From assembly GCF_039539445.1 (NCBI RefSeq), contig NZ_BAABDD010000023.1, forward strand, positions 1 through 64,000: a DNA stretch of 64,000 nt, written 5' to 3'. This DNA comes from Salinactinospora qingdaonensis (lineage in GTDB: Bacteria > Actinomycetota > Actinomycetes > Streptosporangiales > Streptosporangiaceae). The notes under the pieces were generated by a model that saw only the letters and a list, made by a program, of their open reading frames with translations, did not search any database and was not told the origin of the DNA. Each line of letters begins with the position of its first letter. Positions within the stretch are counted from its first letter, which is position 1. Position numbers and translations under genes: made by a program. Below, one piece after another: positions 47,686 through 57,080 of the stretch.

Positions 47686-48011
47686 CGGCGCGGCGCATCC
47701 TCCTGCTCATCGGACTCGGCTGCTTCGTCGCAGCGGCGGCCGGCGGCCTGGTGCCGCTCTCGGCCGAGGGTTCCTCCTGCGGGACCGCGTTCGTCCCCTC
47801 CGACGAGGCCGCCGTGGACGACTGGACCACGGCGCTCACGGAAGGCAGGGGCGGCGCCGCGGAAGCGGCCTGCGCATCCCTGCGTTCGGTGGTCGCGGTT
47901 CCGATCGCCATGCTCGCCGCGGTCGGCTGCGTCCCCCTCGTCGCGGCGTGGTCGCTGTCGCGTCCCCCCGAGAGCCGGTCGACGAGCACACAGCATCCCC
48001 CGTCCGATTGA
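47682..48011 (+). CDS. small membrane protein
   Basis: The 109-residue protein has two hydrophobic segments: ILLLIGLGCFVAAAAGGLVP (residues 6-25) and VVAVPIAMLAAVGCVPLVAA (about 71-90). A loop with two Cys (SSCGTAF and EAACASL) lies between them, likely outside and disulfide-bonded. It is coupled to the DUF4352 gene. No family is recognised. Confidence 0.65.
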   Translation: MTARRILLLIGLGCFVAAAAGGLVPLSAEGSSCGTAFVPSDEAAVDDWTTALTEGRGGAAEAACASLRSVVAVPIAMLAAVGCVPLVAAWSLSRPPESRSTSTQHPPSD

Positions 48012-48018
48012 CACCCAC

Positions 48019-48057
48019 GAGTGCGGGCCGTCGGCCCTCGGCCTGCGGCCCGCACTC
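48019..48057 (+). terminator. hairpin terminator
   Basis: Bases 48019-48029 pair with 48047-48057 (11 perfect pairs, GAGTGCGGGCC) around a GC-rich 17-base loop. It lies eight bases after the stop of the small membrane protein gene. Confidence 0.65.
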
Positions 48058-48119
48058 TCGCGTAACCGACGAAATTCCGTGGCAGTCAGCGAGAACCGGA
48101 AGGAGAACGTGAGCACTCT

Positions 48120-49805
48120 ATGAGTGGCGACAGTAGATCCAACTCCCGCACCCGTAAGTCCACGCTGCATCGATTGCGAGTCCCCGGCGGCACCCGCGTG
48201 GAACTCCGCGAGTTCGTGCGCGACCGCTACCTGCATCGTGACGACTACCAGGTCAGAGCCTTCGTTCGAGACGGTATCGAAGGTCTTTTGGTGACAGGAG
48301 GCATCCCTCGAGACCGCGCCGACTGGTGCGCTGCGGTCGAAGCGATTAGCGGGCTCGACGTCAACGAGCGCAGTCACGCGGCGGCTGGGCTCGTCTTGAT
48401 GCGTACGAAGCAAGGTATTTATGCGCTCAGCTACGGCGTGGGGTACCACATGCTCGACCCCTACTATCGGGACGATCGATTCGGTATCGAGTTCGCTACC
48501 CGCTGTCTCGACGAGGACGGCGTCATCAAGGTGCGCAACCAGATTATGGACGGCCGTGGACGTGTCGACGAGTACTCGGTCGCCAGGGGTGAGCGTATAG
48601 ACGGCTTCGGCCTCGACCGTTTCAGCGCGATCGTCCGGCGCATCTGCGGAACTGTCAGCGGCATCGAACTGACGTCCCTGCGGTCCGGGAAATCCGAAAG
48701 AGTGAAGGTCGAGTGCGCCGAGTCGACCATCAAGCTCCCCCTTGCGACCACACCGGAGGATTTCCTTGACGATCTGCGTGCTATCGAGGAGGTGTGTGCC
48801 CGCGAGGAGCCGCTGCCGGAGCTGGGGGGTCTCGCCCGGATTCGCACGCTGGAGCCTCGTGGCCGCAAAGTCACCGAGGCACGAGCCGCCTTGGAAACCT
48901 TGCTTGCGAATCCGGAAAGCCCTCGACTGACGTTGGGAGTTCCGGAGTCCTGCCAAGAGGCGTTCGCCTCCGCCCAAGCGTTCCGAATCTCGCGGGGAAC
49001 CCGCAGCGAAGAGCTGGCGGACCTCGACCTGCCCACACTCTTGTCATTTGTCCAAGACGAACCGGAGGGCGAGCGACTGCGGGCCTTGGGAAAGGTGCGC
49101 ATCGTGCCGTATAGCGACGATGACCTGAAGACGCCGGCCAGTGGCACCACACGGGGCCACGAGTGGCTCATCGCCGACATCCCTGTCGAGACCGACCGCC
49201 TCTTCTACGGACAGGGTGAGTGGTTCGAGGTCGGCGCGGACTTCCTGCGGACTCTGGAGGAAGAGTTGCAGCGGCTCCTAGCGGAGGAGCCGACCGTAAC
49301 TCTTCCATCATGGCCGAAAGGGGAGATCGGCAAGGATCGAAAGGACTCTCACGACGAGGGCTGGTACAACAAGCAAATTGCCGCGCAACCCGGCTACCTG
49401 CATTTTGACAAGGAGACCGTCGTCACCGAGAAGTTCAAGGGTGGCGGGCTGGAGATCTGCGATGTGCTCGGCCCGGACAACCAGTTGATATGCGTCAAAA
49501 AAGCGCTCTCGAAGAGCGCGCCGCTCAGCCACCTCTTCGCTCAGGGAGTGACAGCAGTGGAAGTACTGCGCGGCGATAGCGAGGTTCGTCAGCGGTTCCT
49601 CGAACAGGTGCGAGCTCACACCCCGAACCACCGTCTGCTGCAAGACTTCGGTAGTCTGCGTGTCGTCTTCGGGATTCTTCTCAAGAAGGGTGAGGGCATC
49701 ACCGTTGACTCCCTCTTCGCCTTCGCCCAGGTCTCTCTCCTGGAATCGGTCCGCCGCCTCCGTGCCATGAACGCAGAGGTCGAGATCGTCCCGATCTACC
49801 GCTGA
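48120..49805 (+). CDS. TIGR04141/DUF6119 sporadically distributed protein
   Basis: The 561-residue soluble protein matches the DUF6119 (TIGR04141) family: an N-terminal part with GLLVTGG and AGLVLMRTKQGIYALSYGVG, and the well-kept C-terminal block GWYNKQIAAQPGYLHFDKET, GLEICDVLGPDNQLICVKKA and SAPLSHLFAQG. The family is patchily distributed and often found in mobile or defence regions; biochemical function is unknown. An AAGGAG site at 48100-48105 serves a four-codon frame, GTG at 48109 to TGA at 48123, which overlaps the ATG at 48120. This suggests translational coupling to a mini-cistron. Confidence 0.85.
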   Translation: MSGDSRSNSRTRKSTLHRLRVPGGTRVELREFVRDRYLHRDDYQVRAFVRDGIEGLLVTGGIPRDRADWCAAVEAISGLDVNERSHAAAGLVLMRTKQGIYALSYGVGYHMLDPYYRDDRFGIEFATRCLDEDGVIKVRNQIMDGRGRVDEYSVARGERIDGFGLDRFSAIVRRICGTVSGIELTSLRSGKSERVKVECAESTIKLPLATTPEDFLDDLRAIEEVCAREEPLPELGGLARIRTLEPRGRKVTEARAALETLLANPESPRLTLGVPESCQEAFASAQAFRISRGTRSEELADLDLPTLLSFVQDEPEGERLRALGKVRIVPYSDDDLKTPASGTTRGHEWLIADIPVETDRLFYGQGEWFEVGADFLRTLEEELQRLLAEEPTVTLPSWPKGEIGKDRKDSHDEGWYNKQIAAQPGYLHFDKETVVTEKFKGGGLEICDVLGPDNQLICVKKALSKSAPLSHLFAQGVTAVEVLRGDSEVRQRFLEQVRAHTPNHRLLQDFGSLRVVFGILLKKGEGITVDSLFAFAQVSLLESVRRLRAMNAEVEIVPIYR

Positions 49806-50305
49806 GAGCGGAACCCGAGCCGAGGTGCGTCACCACAGCGTCCAAACGCGGCCTCGTTACGGACAGCTTCGAGTTGGGACCCATGCACCTGAGGAACCGG
49901 CACGACACTATTCGCTCCTTATTTCGGATTACAGAGCGTGGGTGCCTGAATTTCTGGTTCGGTGAGTTCTGGGATACCGGCTGTGGTGAGCCTCCGTGAC
50001 GTTGTGGCCGATGACGACGATGTCCCCGTTGTTCAGGTCCCAGATGTCTGGGCATTCTGGCCCCGCTTTGGTGACTCCCAGGCTCGTGGGCGGCCTTCCG
50101 AGGCGGTGCCTGAACCCCGCGCGCGGGTCAGTTTCCTCGGGGCTGCTTACGGACGATTCCTCACACAGAGAAGACGGGACAGGGCAAACGTCATTCCCTG
50201 GCTCTGCGTAGCAAAACCCTCTCGTTTCGCCGTTCCACGTGCTGCGTGCCGGCTGGGCGCCACCCCTTGTGGTGCGATGGTGGGGTGGCGCATCGCTGCG
50301 AGCAC
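49806..50305. other. intergenic region with gene remnant
   Basis: Apart from the remnant at 49929-50168, the 500 bases show no gene or strong hairpin. Confidence 0.4.
49929..50168 (-). pseudogene. remnant of small actinobacterial hypothetical protein
   Basis: The frame contains SSPEETDPRAGFRHRLGRPP and PECPDIWDLNNGDIVVIGHN, which match small proteins that often stand near XRE genes in actinomycetes. There is no in-frame ATG or GTG start (only CTG at 50168). The C-terminus after HNVTEA looks unrelated to the family, while another frame reads IPELTEPEIQAPTL. Start loss plus frameshift make it a probable pseudogene. Confidence 0.4.
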
Positions 50306-50860
50306 CTAGCGCACCGGGCGGTAGGTCGCGATGAGGGTGCCGCTGGTGGTCTGTTGGGAGCTGACCAGTTCGAGGCGTTTGAATGGGGTGTCGTCGGCGA
50401 AGAGTTTCTTGCGGCCCTGGCCGGCGATCACGGGGTGGATCATTAGCATCAGTTCGTCGAGGAGGTCCTGATCCAACAGGGACCGGACCAGGGTGGGGCT
50501 GCCGGAGATCGAGATGTTCTGGCCCTCGGTGGCCTTGAGTTGGTTGACCGCGGTGGCCAGATCGCCCTTGATCAGGGTGCTGTTGGGCCACTCCTCGACG
50601 CTGTCCAGCGTGGTTGAGGCGACGTACTTGGGCGTGTTGTTGATCCAGTTCGCGAAGCCCACATCCTCGCCGCTGGTCACCTTGGGCCAGTACCCGACCC
50701 ACTCGCTGTAAGTCACCCGCCCGAGCAGAACCGTGTCGGCGGCCTCCAGCGCCGCGTTCATCGCCGCGCCCATCTCCTCATCGAAGGCGAACTGCCACCG
50801 CTCCGGCGACTCCACCACCCCGTCGACCGACATGAACAGACCCGAAACGACCTTGCGCAC
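50306..50860 (-). CDS. RibD/dihydrofolate-reductase-like family protein
   Basis: The 184-residue protein has the fold of RibD C-terminal/DHFR-like reductases: MRKVVSGLFMSVDGVVESPE at the start, ADTVLLGRVTYSEWVGYWP, NISISGSPTLVRSLLDQDLL and ELMLMIHPVIAGQGRKKLF. These proteins bind NADPH; the substrate is unknown. The AraC gene lies 121 bases upstream on the same strand and may control it. Confidence 0.9.
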   Translation of the reverse strand: MRKVVSGLFMSVDGVVESPERWQFAFDEEMGAAMNAALEAADTVLLGRVTYSEWVGYWPKVTSGEDVGFANWINNTPKYVASTTLDSVEEWPNSTLIKGDLATAVNQLKATEGQNISISGSPTLVRSLLDQDLLDELMLMIHPVIAGQGRKKLFADDTPFKRLELVSSQQTTSGTLIATYRPVR

Positions 50861-50981
50861 GATGACACCCTCCCTGATTCCAGGCCGGCGCGTTCCCCCG
50901 ACTTCCCACGACAGCGCCTGACGGTGTCTGGGTGCGGCCGGCCTCGCTGCTTGCCCTTGGAAGATTAGGGGAGCAGCCGAT

Positions 50982-51692
50982 TTAGGTCTTGTACAGAAGC
51001 GACAACGGCTCCGCCGGATTTCGGTCGTTTACCCGTGTGGCGCTGCGCCCGATGTAGCGGGTCAACGATCGCGCCAGGTGGGGCTGGTCAAAGTAGCCGA
51101 GCCCGTGCACCACGTCGGGGATCGGCGCGCCCTCGCGAAGTAGCGCCGCCGCCTGCCTGGCCCGATCGATCTGGCGCACGGTGCCTTGGGTGAGCCCCGT
51201 GGCTGCCACGAAACGCCGCTGCACGGTGCGTTCGGACACCTCCGGGGCGGCGCCGTCAAGCACCGCGGCGACGAGCGGATCACGGACCAGCACCCCGGCG
51301 CGCACCAGCCGCGCCACGAACACCTCGGCGTTGTCGTAGTCGGGAAGGTGCCAGACGGAGCCCCGCAGCCACAAGGATCGGCCCGTGGTGTCCGGGATCT
51401 CGACAGCGTCGTCGACAAGTTGGCCGACCGGAAGATGGGGCATCGACGTGCCCAGCGAGAAGACGATCCCGAAAAACGTGGCGTCATGGGGAACCGGCGC
51501 CGAGCCCGCCACCGTCTCCGGTCCGCGCACCGTCACCCTGACCTGGCCGTGCTGCTGCCACACGACCAGCTCGCAGTGCGGTATCGCGATCGAGGTCATC
51601 TGGGCGACGTCGTAGCTGCGGCTGTGCCACACCCGCTCGATGTAGGGCGACTCCGACGGTCGACTCTCCAGTTCCAGGCCCATGGCGGCCAT
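50982..51692 (-). CDS. AraC-family transcriptional regulator
   Basis: The 236-residue protein has an N-terminal cupin-like sensor (HCELVVWQQHGQVRVTVRGP and FFGIVFSLGTSMPHLP) and a C-terminal AraC HTH: SERTVQRRFVAATGLTQGTV, then IPDVVHGLGYFDQPHLARSL and TRYIGRSATRV. ATG 51683 is a second possible start. It probably controls the RibD-like gene just downstream; the pair is common in actinomycetes. Confidence 0.92.
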   Translation of the reverse strand: MAAMGLELESRPSESPYIERVWHSRSYDVAQMTSIAIPHCELVVWQQHGQVRVTVRGPETVAGSAPVPHDATFFGIVFSLGTSMPHLPVGQLVDDAVEIPDTTGRSLWLRGSVWHLPDYDNAEVFVARLVRAGVLVRDPLVAAVLDGAAPEVSERTVQRRFVAATGLTQGTVRQIDRARQAAALLREGAPIPDVVHGLGYFDQPHLARSLTRYIGRSATRVNDRNPAEPLSLLYKT

Positions 51693-51949
51693 TCTTGCCC
51701 ACCCCGGTGACAGGCGGCCCTGACGTCATCGGAGTGGACCGTGTGGCGCACACGACGGTCCGAGCCCCGGCGGCGCCGCCGTCTTTCCTGGCCCTGGCGC
51801 CCTCCAGCCCCGGCAGGCCGTCGAGAGTCATCGCACCCGTTCCGGTTGGGCGGGCACCAAGGACACGAAAACAGCGCCGGAGGGGGATCTTCCCCCCGTG
51901 GGAGCCTTGCCGGCAGCGCGGCCCTCTCGACACGCTGCCGGCGGGCGGT

Positions 51950-52903
51950 TCAGTACGGCGCGTACGGGGAGAGCGGGCCAAGAGCCATGGCGTACCAACC
52001 GCTGCCGAGCAGGGCCAGCAGCACGAGTCCGCTGCCGATCCGTCTCGCCCCTCCCGCCCCGCGATGAATGTCGTCGACGAGGACCAACGTGGCGGGCAGG
52101 ATCGCGAACAGGCCGGCCAGTTGGAGAAACTTCAGCAGCCACACCACCGCCGAGGGGGCCTCGCCGGAGAACATGGTCAAATAGAGAGCCGCCCACCACC
52201 CGAGCAAAGCCACTACGCTCGCGGACACACCGATCCGGGTCAGGAGGCGGGGCCACCACCCGGCCCGGTCGCGCTGGGGCCGGGACAGCCACCAGCGCAC
52301 GAGAGCGCCGATCGGCCAGGAGAGCATCGCCCCCACGAGCACCACCACGGAGGCGAGCACCACCGGCAGTGACAGCATTGCCGCCGGTCCCGGGTCGCTG
52401 AGCAGCGGGGGAAGCGCCGAAGCGACACCGAGCGCCTCGACGCGGTCGACGCCCCCGGACAGCACGGTCCCCTGCGGCTGGCGGCCGGTGGTCCGCTCGT
52501 GCCCGCCGCTATTGAGGGGTACGAAGATCCCGGTGCCCTCGGCGGGGGCGACCGGCTGTGGCCCGCCCCCGCTCGGCCCGGTGCCGGAGTAGGCGTGGCC
52601 GCGGGCGGTGAGCGGTTCGCCGTCGTGGACGACGCTCACGGCCGCGCCCGCGATACCGGCGTCTTCGAGGGCGGCGGGCATGAGTCCGTCGAGCCAGGTG
52701 TTGACGTCCTGCGCGGAGAGGGAGGCGGTGGTGGCGGGGGTGGGGATCGCGGGCGCGGGAGCCGGCGGGGATGCGGCGGCCCCGCAGCCGCCGGCGAGCG
52801 CGGCGACGGCCCCTGCGGCGGCCAGTGCCGCGGCGGGGGAGCGGCGTCTTCGCGGTGCGTGCCCTGCCGCGGAGGGACGGGGGGTCTCATCAGTGGTGGT
52901 CAC
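51950..52903 (-). pseudogene. serine hydrolase (beta-lactamase family) with catalytic domain deleted
   Basis: From GTG 52903 (AGGAG upstream) the 317 residues read: signal sequence ending LAALAGGCGAA, linker, then WLDGLMPAALEDAGIAGAAV and VVHDGEPLTARGHAYSG, the first strand of class C beta-lactamase-like hydrolases. The next residues already belong to the end of that domain (EGTGIFVPLNSGG), followed by a C-terminal part with four membrane helices. The SxxK, YxN and HxG catalytic motifs, about 300 residues, are missing in frame. The membrane part is intact. It is a deletion remnant that could still give an exported membrane protein. Confidence 0.7.
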
Positions 52904-53239
52904 GGACTCACTCCTGGTTGTCGAAAGCAGCGGGCGTCCGCGCCGTGTCGGCCTATGTCGCCCGATATCGCACAACCCAGCGTGTCGGATACACATACGC
53001 CGCGTCATCGGTCGAGAAGGCATCCGTCGTACGACCTGAGGAGGACGTCCCGTCGACGCGCGCACCTGGGCGCTGCTTTCCACGCGGCGGTTTCGCGGCG
53101 TTTCCCAAACAGGGGAGTGGCGACCGCCGAGGCCGGTTCAAGGTTGCGGCGACGGCGGCGCTGGAAGGGGGCTTCGCCTGGCCTGGAGGCCCGGCGGTCG
53201 CCGGCTCAGCGCCGACCGGAGCGTGCGGGCGGGGGAGAC
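52904..53239. other. intergenic region
   Basis: No gene is seen. The region separates the truncated hydrolase from the small gene at 53240 and shows no strong hairpin. Confidence 0.35.
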
Positions 53240-53416
53240 TCAGCCGTCGCCCTGAATCATGGCGAGGGCGGTGACGTCCTTGAGGAGAGCCATAGTGGTG
53301 GGGCGGTCCTGGTCGCCGTAGATCTCGGCGTACAGGTCGGTGGTGCGGTCGACGATGCGTTCCCTCTCCGCTGCGGGCCGAAAGCCGGCGGGCGCCGTGA
53401 AATTCGCGAAAGACAT
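53240..53416 (-). CDS. small hypothetical protein, 58 residues
   Basis: An AAGGAGGAGC site precedes the ATG at 53416 by six bases, so translation is likely. The product starts MSFANFTAPAGFRPAAERER and ends LLKDVTALAMIQGDG; the middle has acidic and aromatic residues (DLYAEIYGDQDRP). No family is recognised. There is no Cys, so lanthionine or disulfide maturation is excluded. A repeat copy at 53486-53579 lies just upstream. Confidence 0.5.
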   Translation of the reverse strand: MSFANFTAPAGFRPAAERERIVDRTTDLYAEIYGDQDRPTTMALLKDVTALAMIQGDG

Positions 53417-53485
53417 GAGCGCTCCTCCTTGGTTTTCGGTGGTTCCGCTCGCGGATCGGTGGCGGCACGCCACAACGCACTCGGC

Positions 53486-53579
53486 TGGGTTCTGTTTTTC
53501 GAACGGCTGGAGGTGGGGCCGTGGGGGTGTTCTTCGTTCGCTCGTGCCTCGATCGCGGCGCGATCTCGGCAGCCTCAAG
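53486..53579 (+). repeat. dispersed repeat, copy R1
   Basis: The copy starts with TGGGTTCTGTTTTTCGA and runs through GGCCGTGGGGGTGTTCTTCG and CTCGTGCCTCGATCG to ATCTCGGCAG. It is about 90% identical to 57509-57591. The second end found in the other copy is not seen here. Confidence 0.8.
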
Positions 53580-53671
53580 GGGGTCAGCCTCAAGATGAGG
53601 TGGTGGTGCTGTTTCGTGGCGTTGTCCCTTTACTCAGCGCTGTCCTTTTGCTTTGTCCCCCTTAAAGCGCC

Positions 53672-53752
53672 GAGGTTGTGGGGTGGGGGTGTTTGTATAT
53701 CGCCTCTTTTTGAGGTGTTGAGGTTGTGGGGTGAGGAGAGGCATGTATACCG
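53672..53752 (+). repeat. degenerate direct repeat, period 48
   Basis: GAGGTTGTGGGGTG occurs at 53672 and 53720, each followed after about 15 bases by TGTATATCGCC or TGTATACCGCC. Two units are seen. Confidence 0.6.
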
Positions 53753-53756
53753 CCCT

Positions 53757-53800
53757 TCAAGCTGCCGAGATCGCGTAGCGATCGAGGCACGAGCGGACGA
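53757..53800 (-). repeat. dispersed repeat, partial inverted copy R3
   Basis: On the minus strand it reads CCGCTCGTGCCTCGATCGC and then CGATCTCGGCAGC, matching the inner part of R1 and R2. With R1 it makes a large inverted repeat around the direct repeats. Confidence 0.7.
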
Positions 53801-54157
53801 CACCACTTCCCACACTGTCGACCACCACCGGCCCTGCCTGGGTAGGGCCCGGGGGGCGGCTCGGTTGCCCGCTCGGAATCGATACTGTCCCCGCGCATGC
53901 GGGGAGTCGCCGCAGGAGGGCGGAGCCGTTCGCCAGGGCGCTATGACACCGCAGCCGCCGGTGAACGCGACACGGCCTCCGCGGCGGCGAGCACCGCGGA
54001 GGCCGGGGGCTTGTGAGGAGGCGATACATCCGGTCACACCGTTCGCGCCCCGTGTGGTCCCCCAGTGGTCAGACCACGTCCAATCCCCCCGGATTTCGGT
54101 GTCCGACCAGGTCAGGCGCTTGTTTCGGTCTGCGAAGCGGGCGGGTCCGGCCGCAAG

Positions 54158-54961
54158 CTAGCCCTTGCGGGCCACACCGCCGTACTCGGAGACCGGCTGG
54201 ATCTGGTCGACCTCGGTCGTCTCCGGGCGCCATAGCGAACACGAGACCACGCCTGGCTCCAGCAGTTCCAGACCGTCGAAGAGCGCCTCGATCCCCGCGG
54301 CAGAACGCACCGTGAGCTTGGGGGTGCCCCGTTCGTTCCACGCTGCGGCCACCTGGTGCGCGCGCTCGGGGTCGAGATCGTCGGTGGGGTGGGAGATCAC
54401 CAGGTAGCTACCTGGAGCCAGTGCCTCCAGCAGCCGGTCCAGCACCGAGCGTACTTCCGTGTCGTCGCTCACGAAGTTGACCACGCCCAGCAGCATTAGG
54501 GCCACCGGTTCCGACAGGTCCAGGGTTGTGCGGGCCGCCTCCAGGATCGTCTCCGGGGAACGCAGGTCGGCGTCGACGTAGTCGGTGGCGCCCTGCTCGG
54601 TACTGGCGAGCAGGTCACGAGCGTGTGCGAGCACAAGCGGATCGTTGTCCACATACACCACGCGCGCCTCGGGAGCCAGAGACTGGGCGACCTCGTGGGT
54701 GTTGTTGCCGGTCGGTAGCCCTGTGCCGATGTCGAGGAACTGCCGTATGCCCTCGTTTTGTACCAGGTGGGTGACGGTGCGTCGCAGGAACTCGCGGTCG
54801 GCTAGCGCGTTGTCGACGATCTCGGGGAAGAACGAGCGGATCTGCTCGCCCATCTCCCGGTCGACGGGGTAGTTGTCTGTGCCGCCCAGCCAGTAGTTCC
54901 AGATACGGGCGTTGTGCGGGATCGAGGTGTCGATGGTGGGCTCAGGAGTCTCAGCGGACAC
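54158..54961 (-). CDS. SAM-dependent methyltransferase, DUF574 family
   Basis: The 267-residue protein matches the actinobacterial DUF574 (Methyltransf_19) family: NARIWNYWLGGTDNYPVDRE at residues 17-36, QFLDIGTGLPTGNNTHEVAQ as motif I, ARVVYVDNDPLVLAHARDLL, ALMLLGVVNFVSDD and the C-terminal PGVVSCSLWRPE. These proteins are abundant in streptomycetes and relatives, often near XRE/DUF397 genes. Their substrates are unknown. Confidence 0.93.
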   Translation of the reverse strand: MSAETPEPTIDTSIPHNARIWNYWLGGTDNYPVDREMGEQIRSFFPEIVDNALADREFLRRTVTHLVQNEGIRQFLDIGTGLPTGNNTHEVAQSLAPEARVVYVDNDPLVLAHARDLLASTEQGATDYVDADLRSPETILEAARTTLDLSEPVALMLLGVVNFVSDDTEVRSVLDRLLEALAPGSYLVISHPTDDLDPERAHQVAAAWNERGTPKLTVRSAAGIEALFDGLELLEPGVVSCSLWRPETTEVDQIQPVSEYGGVARKG

Positions 54962-55228
54962 GTTCCTGCTTTCTACAGTGGCGCTTCAGGGGCGCAAACG
55001 GGTGGTACCCGACCATTCAATGCCCCTGTCGAATCCGTGGGCAAGTACCCGGGGGAGTGGGCCGGCCGTTGCTCGAAGCGATGCGGGAGAGCCGTGGCGA
55101 CCGGAAAACGGCGGTACCGGCGCAGCCTTCAGCGCCGGGCGAGGAGACGACCCGCCTGGATGCGGCCATGGCGATGGCAGGCGGGGGGCGTCGGAGCGTC
55201 GGTGGGCGCGGTCGTCGTCGAACACCCC

Positions 55229-55564
55229 TCAACCGCCGCGGGGTGCGTACATGATCACCGCGACTCCGGCCAGGCAGATCAAAGCGCCGAGGATGTCGAA
55301 GCGGTCGGGGCGGAAGCCGTCGACGATCATGCCCCAGGCTAGCGAGCCGGCGACGAACACTCCGCCGTAGGCGGCCAGGATGCGCCCGAAGTGGGCCTCG
55401 GGCTGTAGCGTTGCCACGAATCCGTAGAGCCCTAGGGCGATGACCCCGGCGCCGACCCAGATCAGCCCCCGGTGCTCGCGCACCCCCTGCCACACCAGCC
55501 AGGCGCCGCCGATCTCGAACAAGGCGGCCACGGCGAACAGCACCACGGAACGCAGGATCAGCAC
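55229..55564 (-). CDS. YnfA/UPF0060 family membrane protein
   Basis: The 111-residue protein has four membrane helices and YnfA marks: FAVAALFEIGGAWLVWQGVR, YGFVATLQPEAHFGRILAAY, GGVFVAGSLAWG and FRPDRFDILGALICL. It resembles small multidrug-resistance-like transporters; transport function is not proven for most members. Confidence 0.93.
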   Translation of the reverse strand: MLILRSVVLFAVAALFEIGGAWLVWQGVREHRGLIWVGAGVIALGLYGFVATLQPEAHFGRILAAYGGVFVAGSLAWGMIVDGFRPDRFDILGALICLAGVAVIMYAPRGG

Positions 55565-55896
55565 GCGGTCTCCTCCGGCTCGGTCGGGGGCGGCTTCCTC
55601 ATGCTCTCATCGAGCGGACCGTGGGGCGGGGGCGAGTGCGCGCACCTGGGGGTGGTCTGGGCGGCGTGATCGCTGCGAGTGGCCGTTGGGCGATCCTGGG
55701 CGGCACGAATCGTCGGGCGGACATCCCCACGTCACGATCATGGTGGACGTACCCCGCTTGGCCTCCCCTGCGAGGGCGGCCGGCGACCGCCCCGGTCGCC
55801 CCACCTTCGCCGCCCCGTTGCCGACAGCCCCCCGACCCCCGCGAACCCGCCATCCACACGCCAGCCGTTCAGAAAACGAAACCTTGCCCGGGGGAG
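55565..55896. repeat. intergenic region with degenerate repeat end
   Basis: No gene is seen. CAGCCGTTCAGAAAACGAAACC at 55861-55882, written here in two parts CAGCCGTTCAGAAAA and CGAAACC, resembles the inverted form of the R1/R2 end (CAGCCGTTCGAAAAA then CAGAACC). The segment at 55650-55680 shares GATCGC words with the intergenic region at 15590. This is probably an old, decayed copy of the repeat family. Confidence 0.4.
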
Positions 55897-56823
55897 TCAG
55901 CGCACTGTTTGAAGCAGTTTGTTGGGTGTGGTCTCGGTCGGCACGCCGGCGAGTACGCCGACCACGGCTGAGCCGGCCAGCGCCTTGTGCACCTCGTCGG
56001 GGGTGGCCTCCGGGTGTTGGCTGAGATACAGCGCCGCCACGCCGGCGGCATGCGCCGCGGCGACCGAGGTACCCGACATGGTGGAGGTCCCTCCGTCCAG
56101 CCAGGCGGAGGTGATGTCCACACCGGGGGCGTAGAGGTCCAGCCCCGCGCCGTGGTTGCTGAACGAGGCGACCCGGTCGTCACGGTCGGAGGCGCCCACG
56201 GTGATGCCTTCGGCCACGCGCGCCGGGGAGGCGTTGCTGACATCCTCGGAGTCGGCGCTGGCCTCCAGCGAGTACGTGATCCCGGAGGCGATGGACCTGC
56301 GGATCGCATCGTCGAGAACGTCAGTGGGCGGGAGACCGATGACGAAATTGACGACCGAGGGGCCTGAAGCGTTCTTGGTGATCCAGTCGATCCCCTCCAA
56401 CAGCCCCTCGATGCTGCCGCCGCCCTCGGCGTTGACGACCTTCACCGAGATCAGGTTCGCCTCCTTGGCGATCCCGAACTCGGCACCGCCGATGATCCCG
56501 GCCGTGTGGGTCCCGTTGCCGTTGTCGTCGCTGCCGTCCCCGCCGAAGGCGTCAAAACCCGGTTTCGCACGCCCCCGCAGGTCGGGGTGGTCATAGTCGA
56601 TACCGGTGTCGACGATGTAGACGTCCACGCCGGCCCCGGCGGCCGACGGGTAGGTGTAGGAGTGGTCGAGCGGAAGCTCGGGCTGATCGATTCGGTCCAG
56701 TCCCCAGGATGGCGGGGCCGACTGCGTCACATGAGGCGGATTCGTACGTCGAATGGTTGACAAAGCTGCTCGCAGTTTTCCTCGTCGTGGTGAAGGCTCG
56801 TGTTGCCCGCATGACGGGCCCAC
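55897..56823 (-). pseudogene. subtilisin-like (S8) protease, truncated and degenerate
   Basis: The 308-residue frame (GTG 56823) begins only about 40 residues before VTQSAPPSWGLDRIDQPELP, the usual start of the mature enzyme. Signal peptide and I9 propeptide are missing. The catalytic Asp (DVYIVDTGIDYDHPDLRG), His (DNGNGTHTAGIIGG) and Ser (MSGTSVAAAHAAGVAALYL) are kept. The block that should read AAGN with the oxyanion Asn is YSLEASADSED, and the substrate-binding SLGG is VIGL. Without export signal, chaperone propeptide and oxyanion Asn it is unlikely to be an active secreted protease. The 3' end abuts a repeat remnant. Confidence 0.7.
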
Positions 56824-57080
56824 CCGATTCGGGCGAGCGAAGTCAGCAGGCCGCAGTTGTCCGGGGCTATCCGCCGATATCCCCGACCGTGTTCAGTCCT
56901 CGGCGCATCCTGCTGCGCACGCGCCGGAGGCGGGCGGCCGCGCCGGTCGAGAATCCCGGTCGCGGCACGCCCGACACGCGGTAGGTACCCGCTTCCCGGT
57001 GCGCCCGGGCCGCGACGCCACCGACGGAATCCGTGCGAGATCTCCGATGCGCGGCGGCGCGGCCCGAGGGCCTACGGGGG

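Larger units (their letters stand above)
53417..54157. repeat. repeat-rich intergenic region
   Basis: The 741 bases hold repeat copy R1 (53486-53579), an inverted partial copy R3 (53757-53800) and, between them, a degenerate direct repeat of period 48. The rest, 53810-54157, shows no gene. Confidence 0.55.

Noticed and set aside
53240..53416. Lanthipeptide or other Cys-based RiPP precursor
   Set aside because: The 58-residue product has no Cys and no recognised modification enzyme gene lies nearby.
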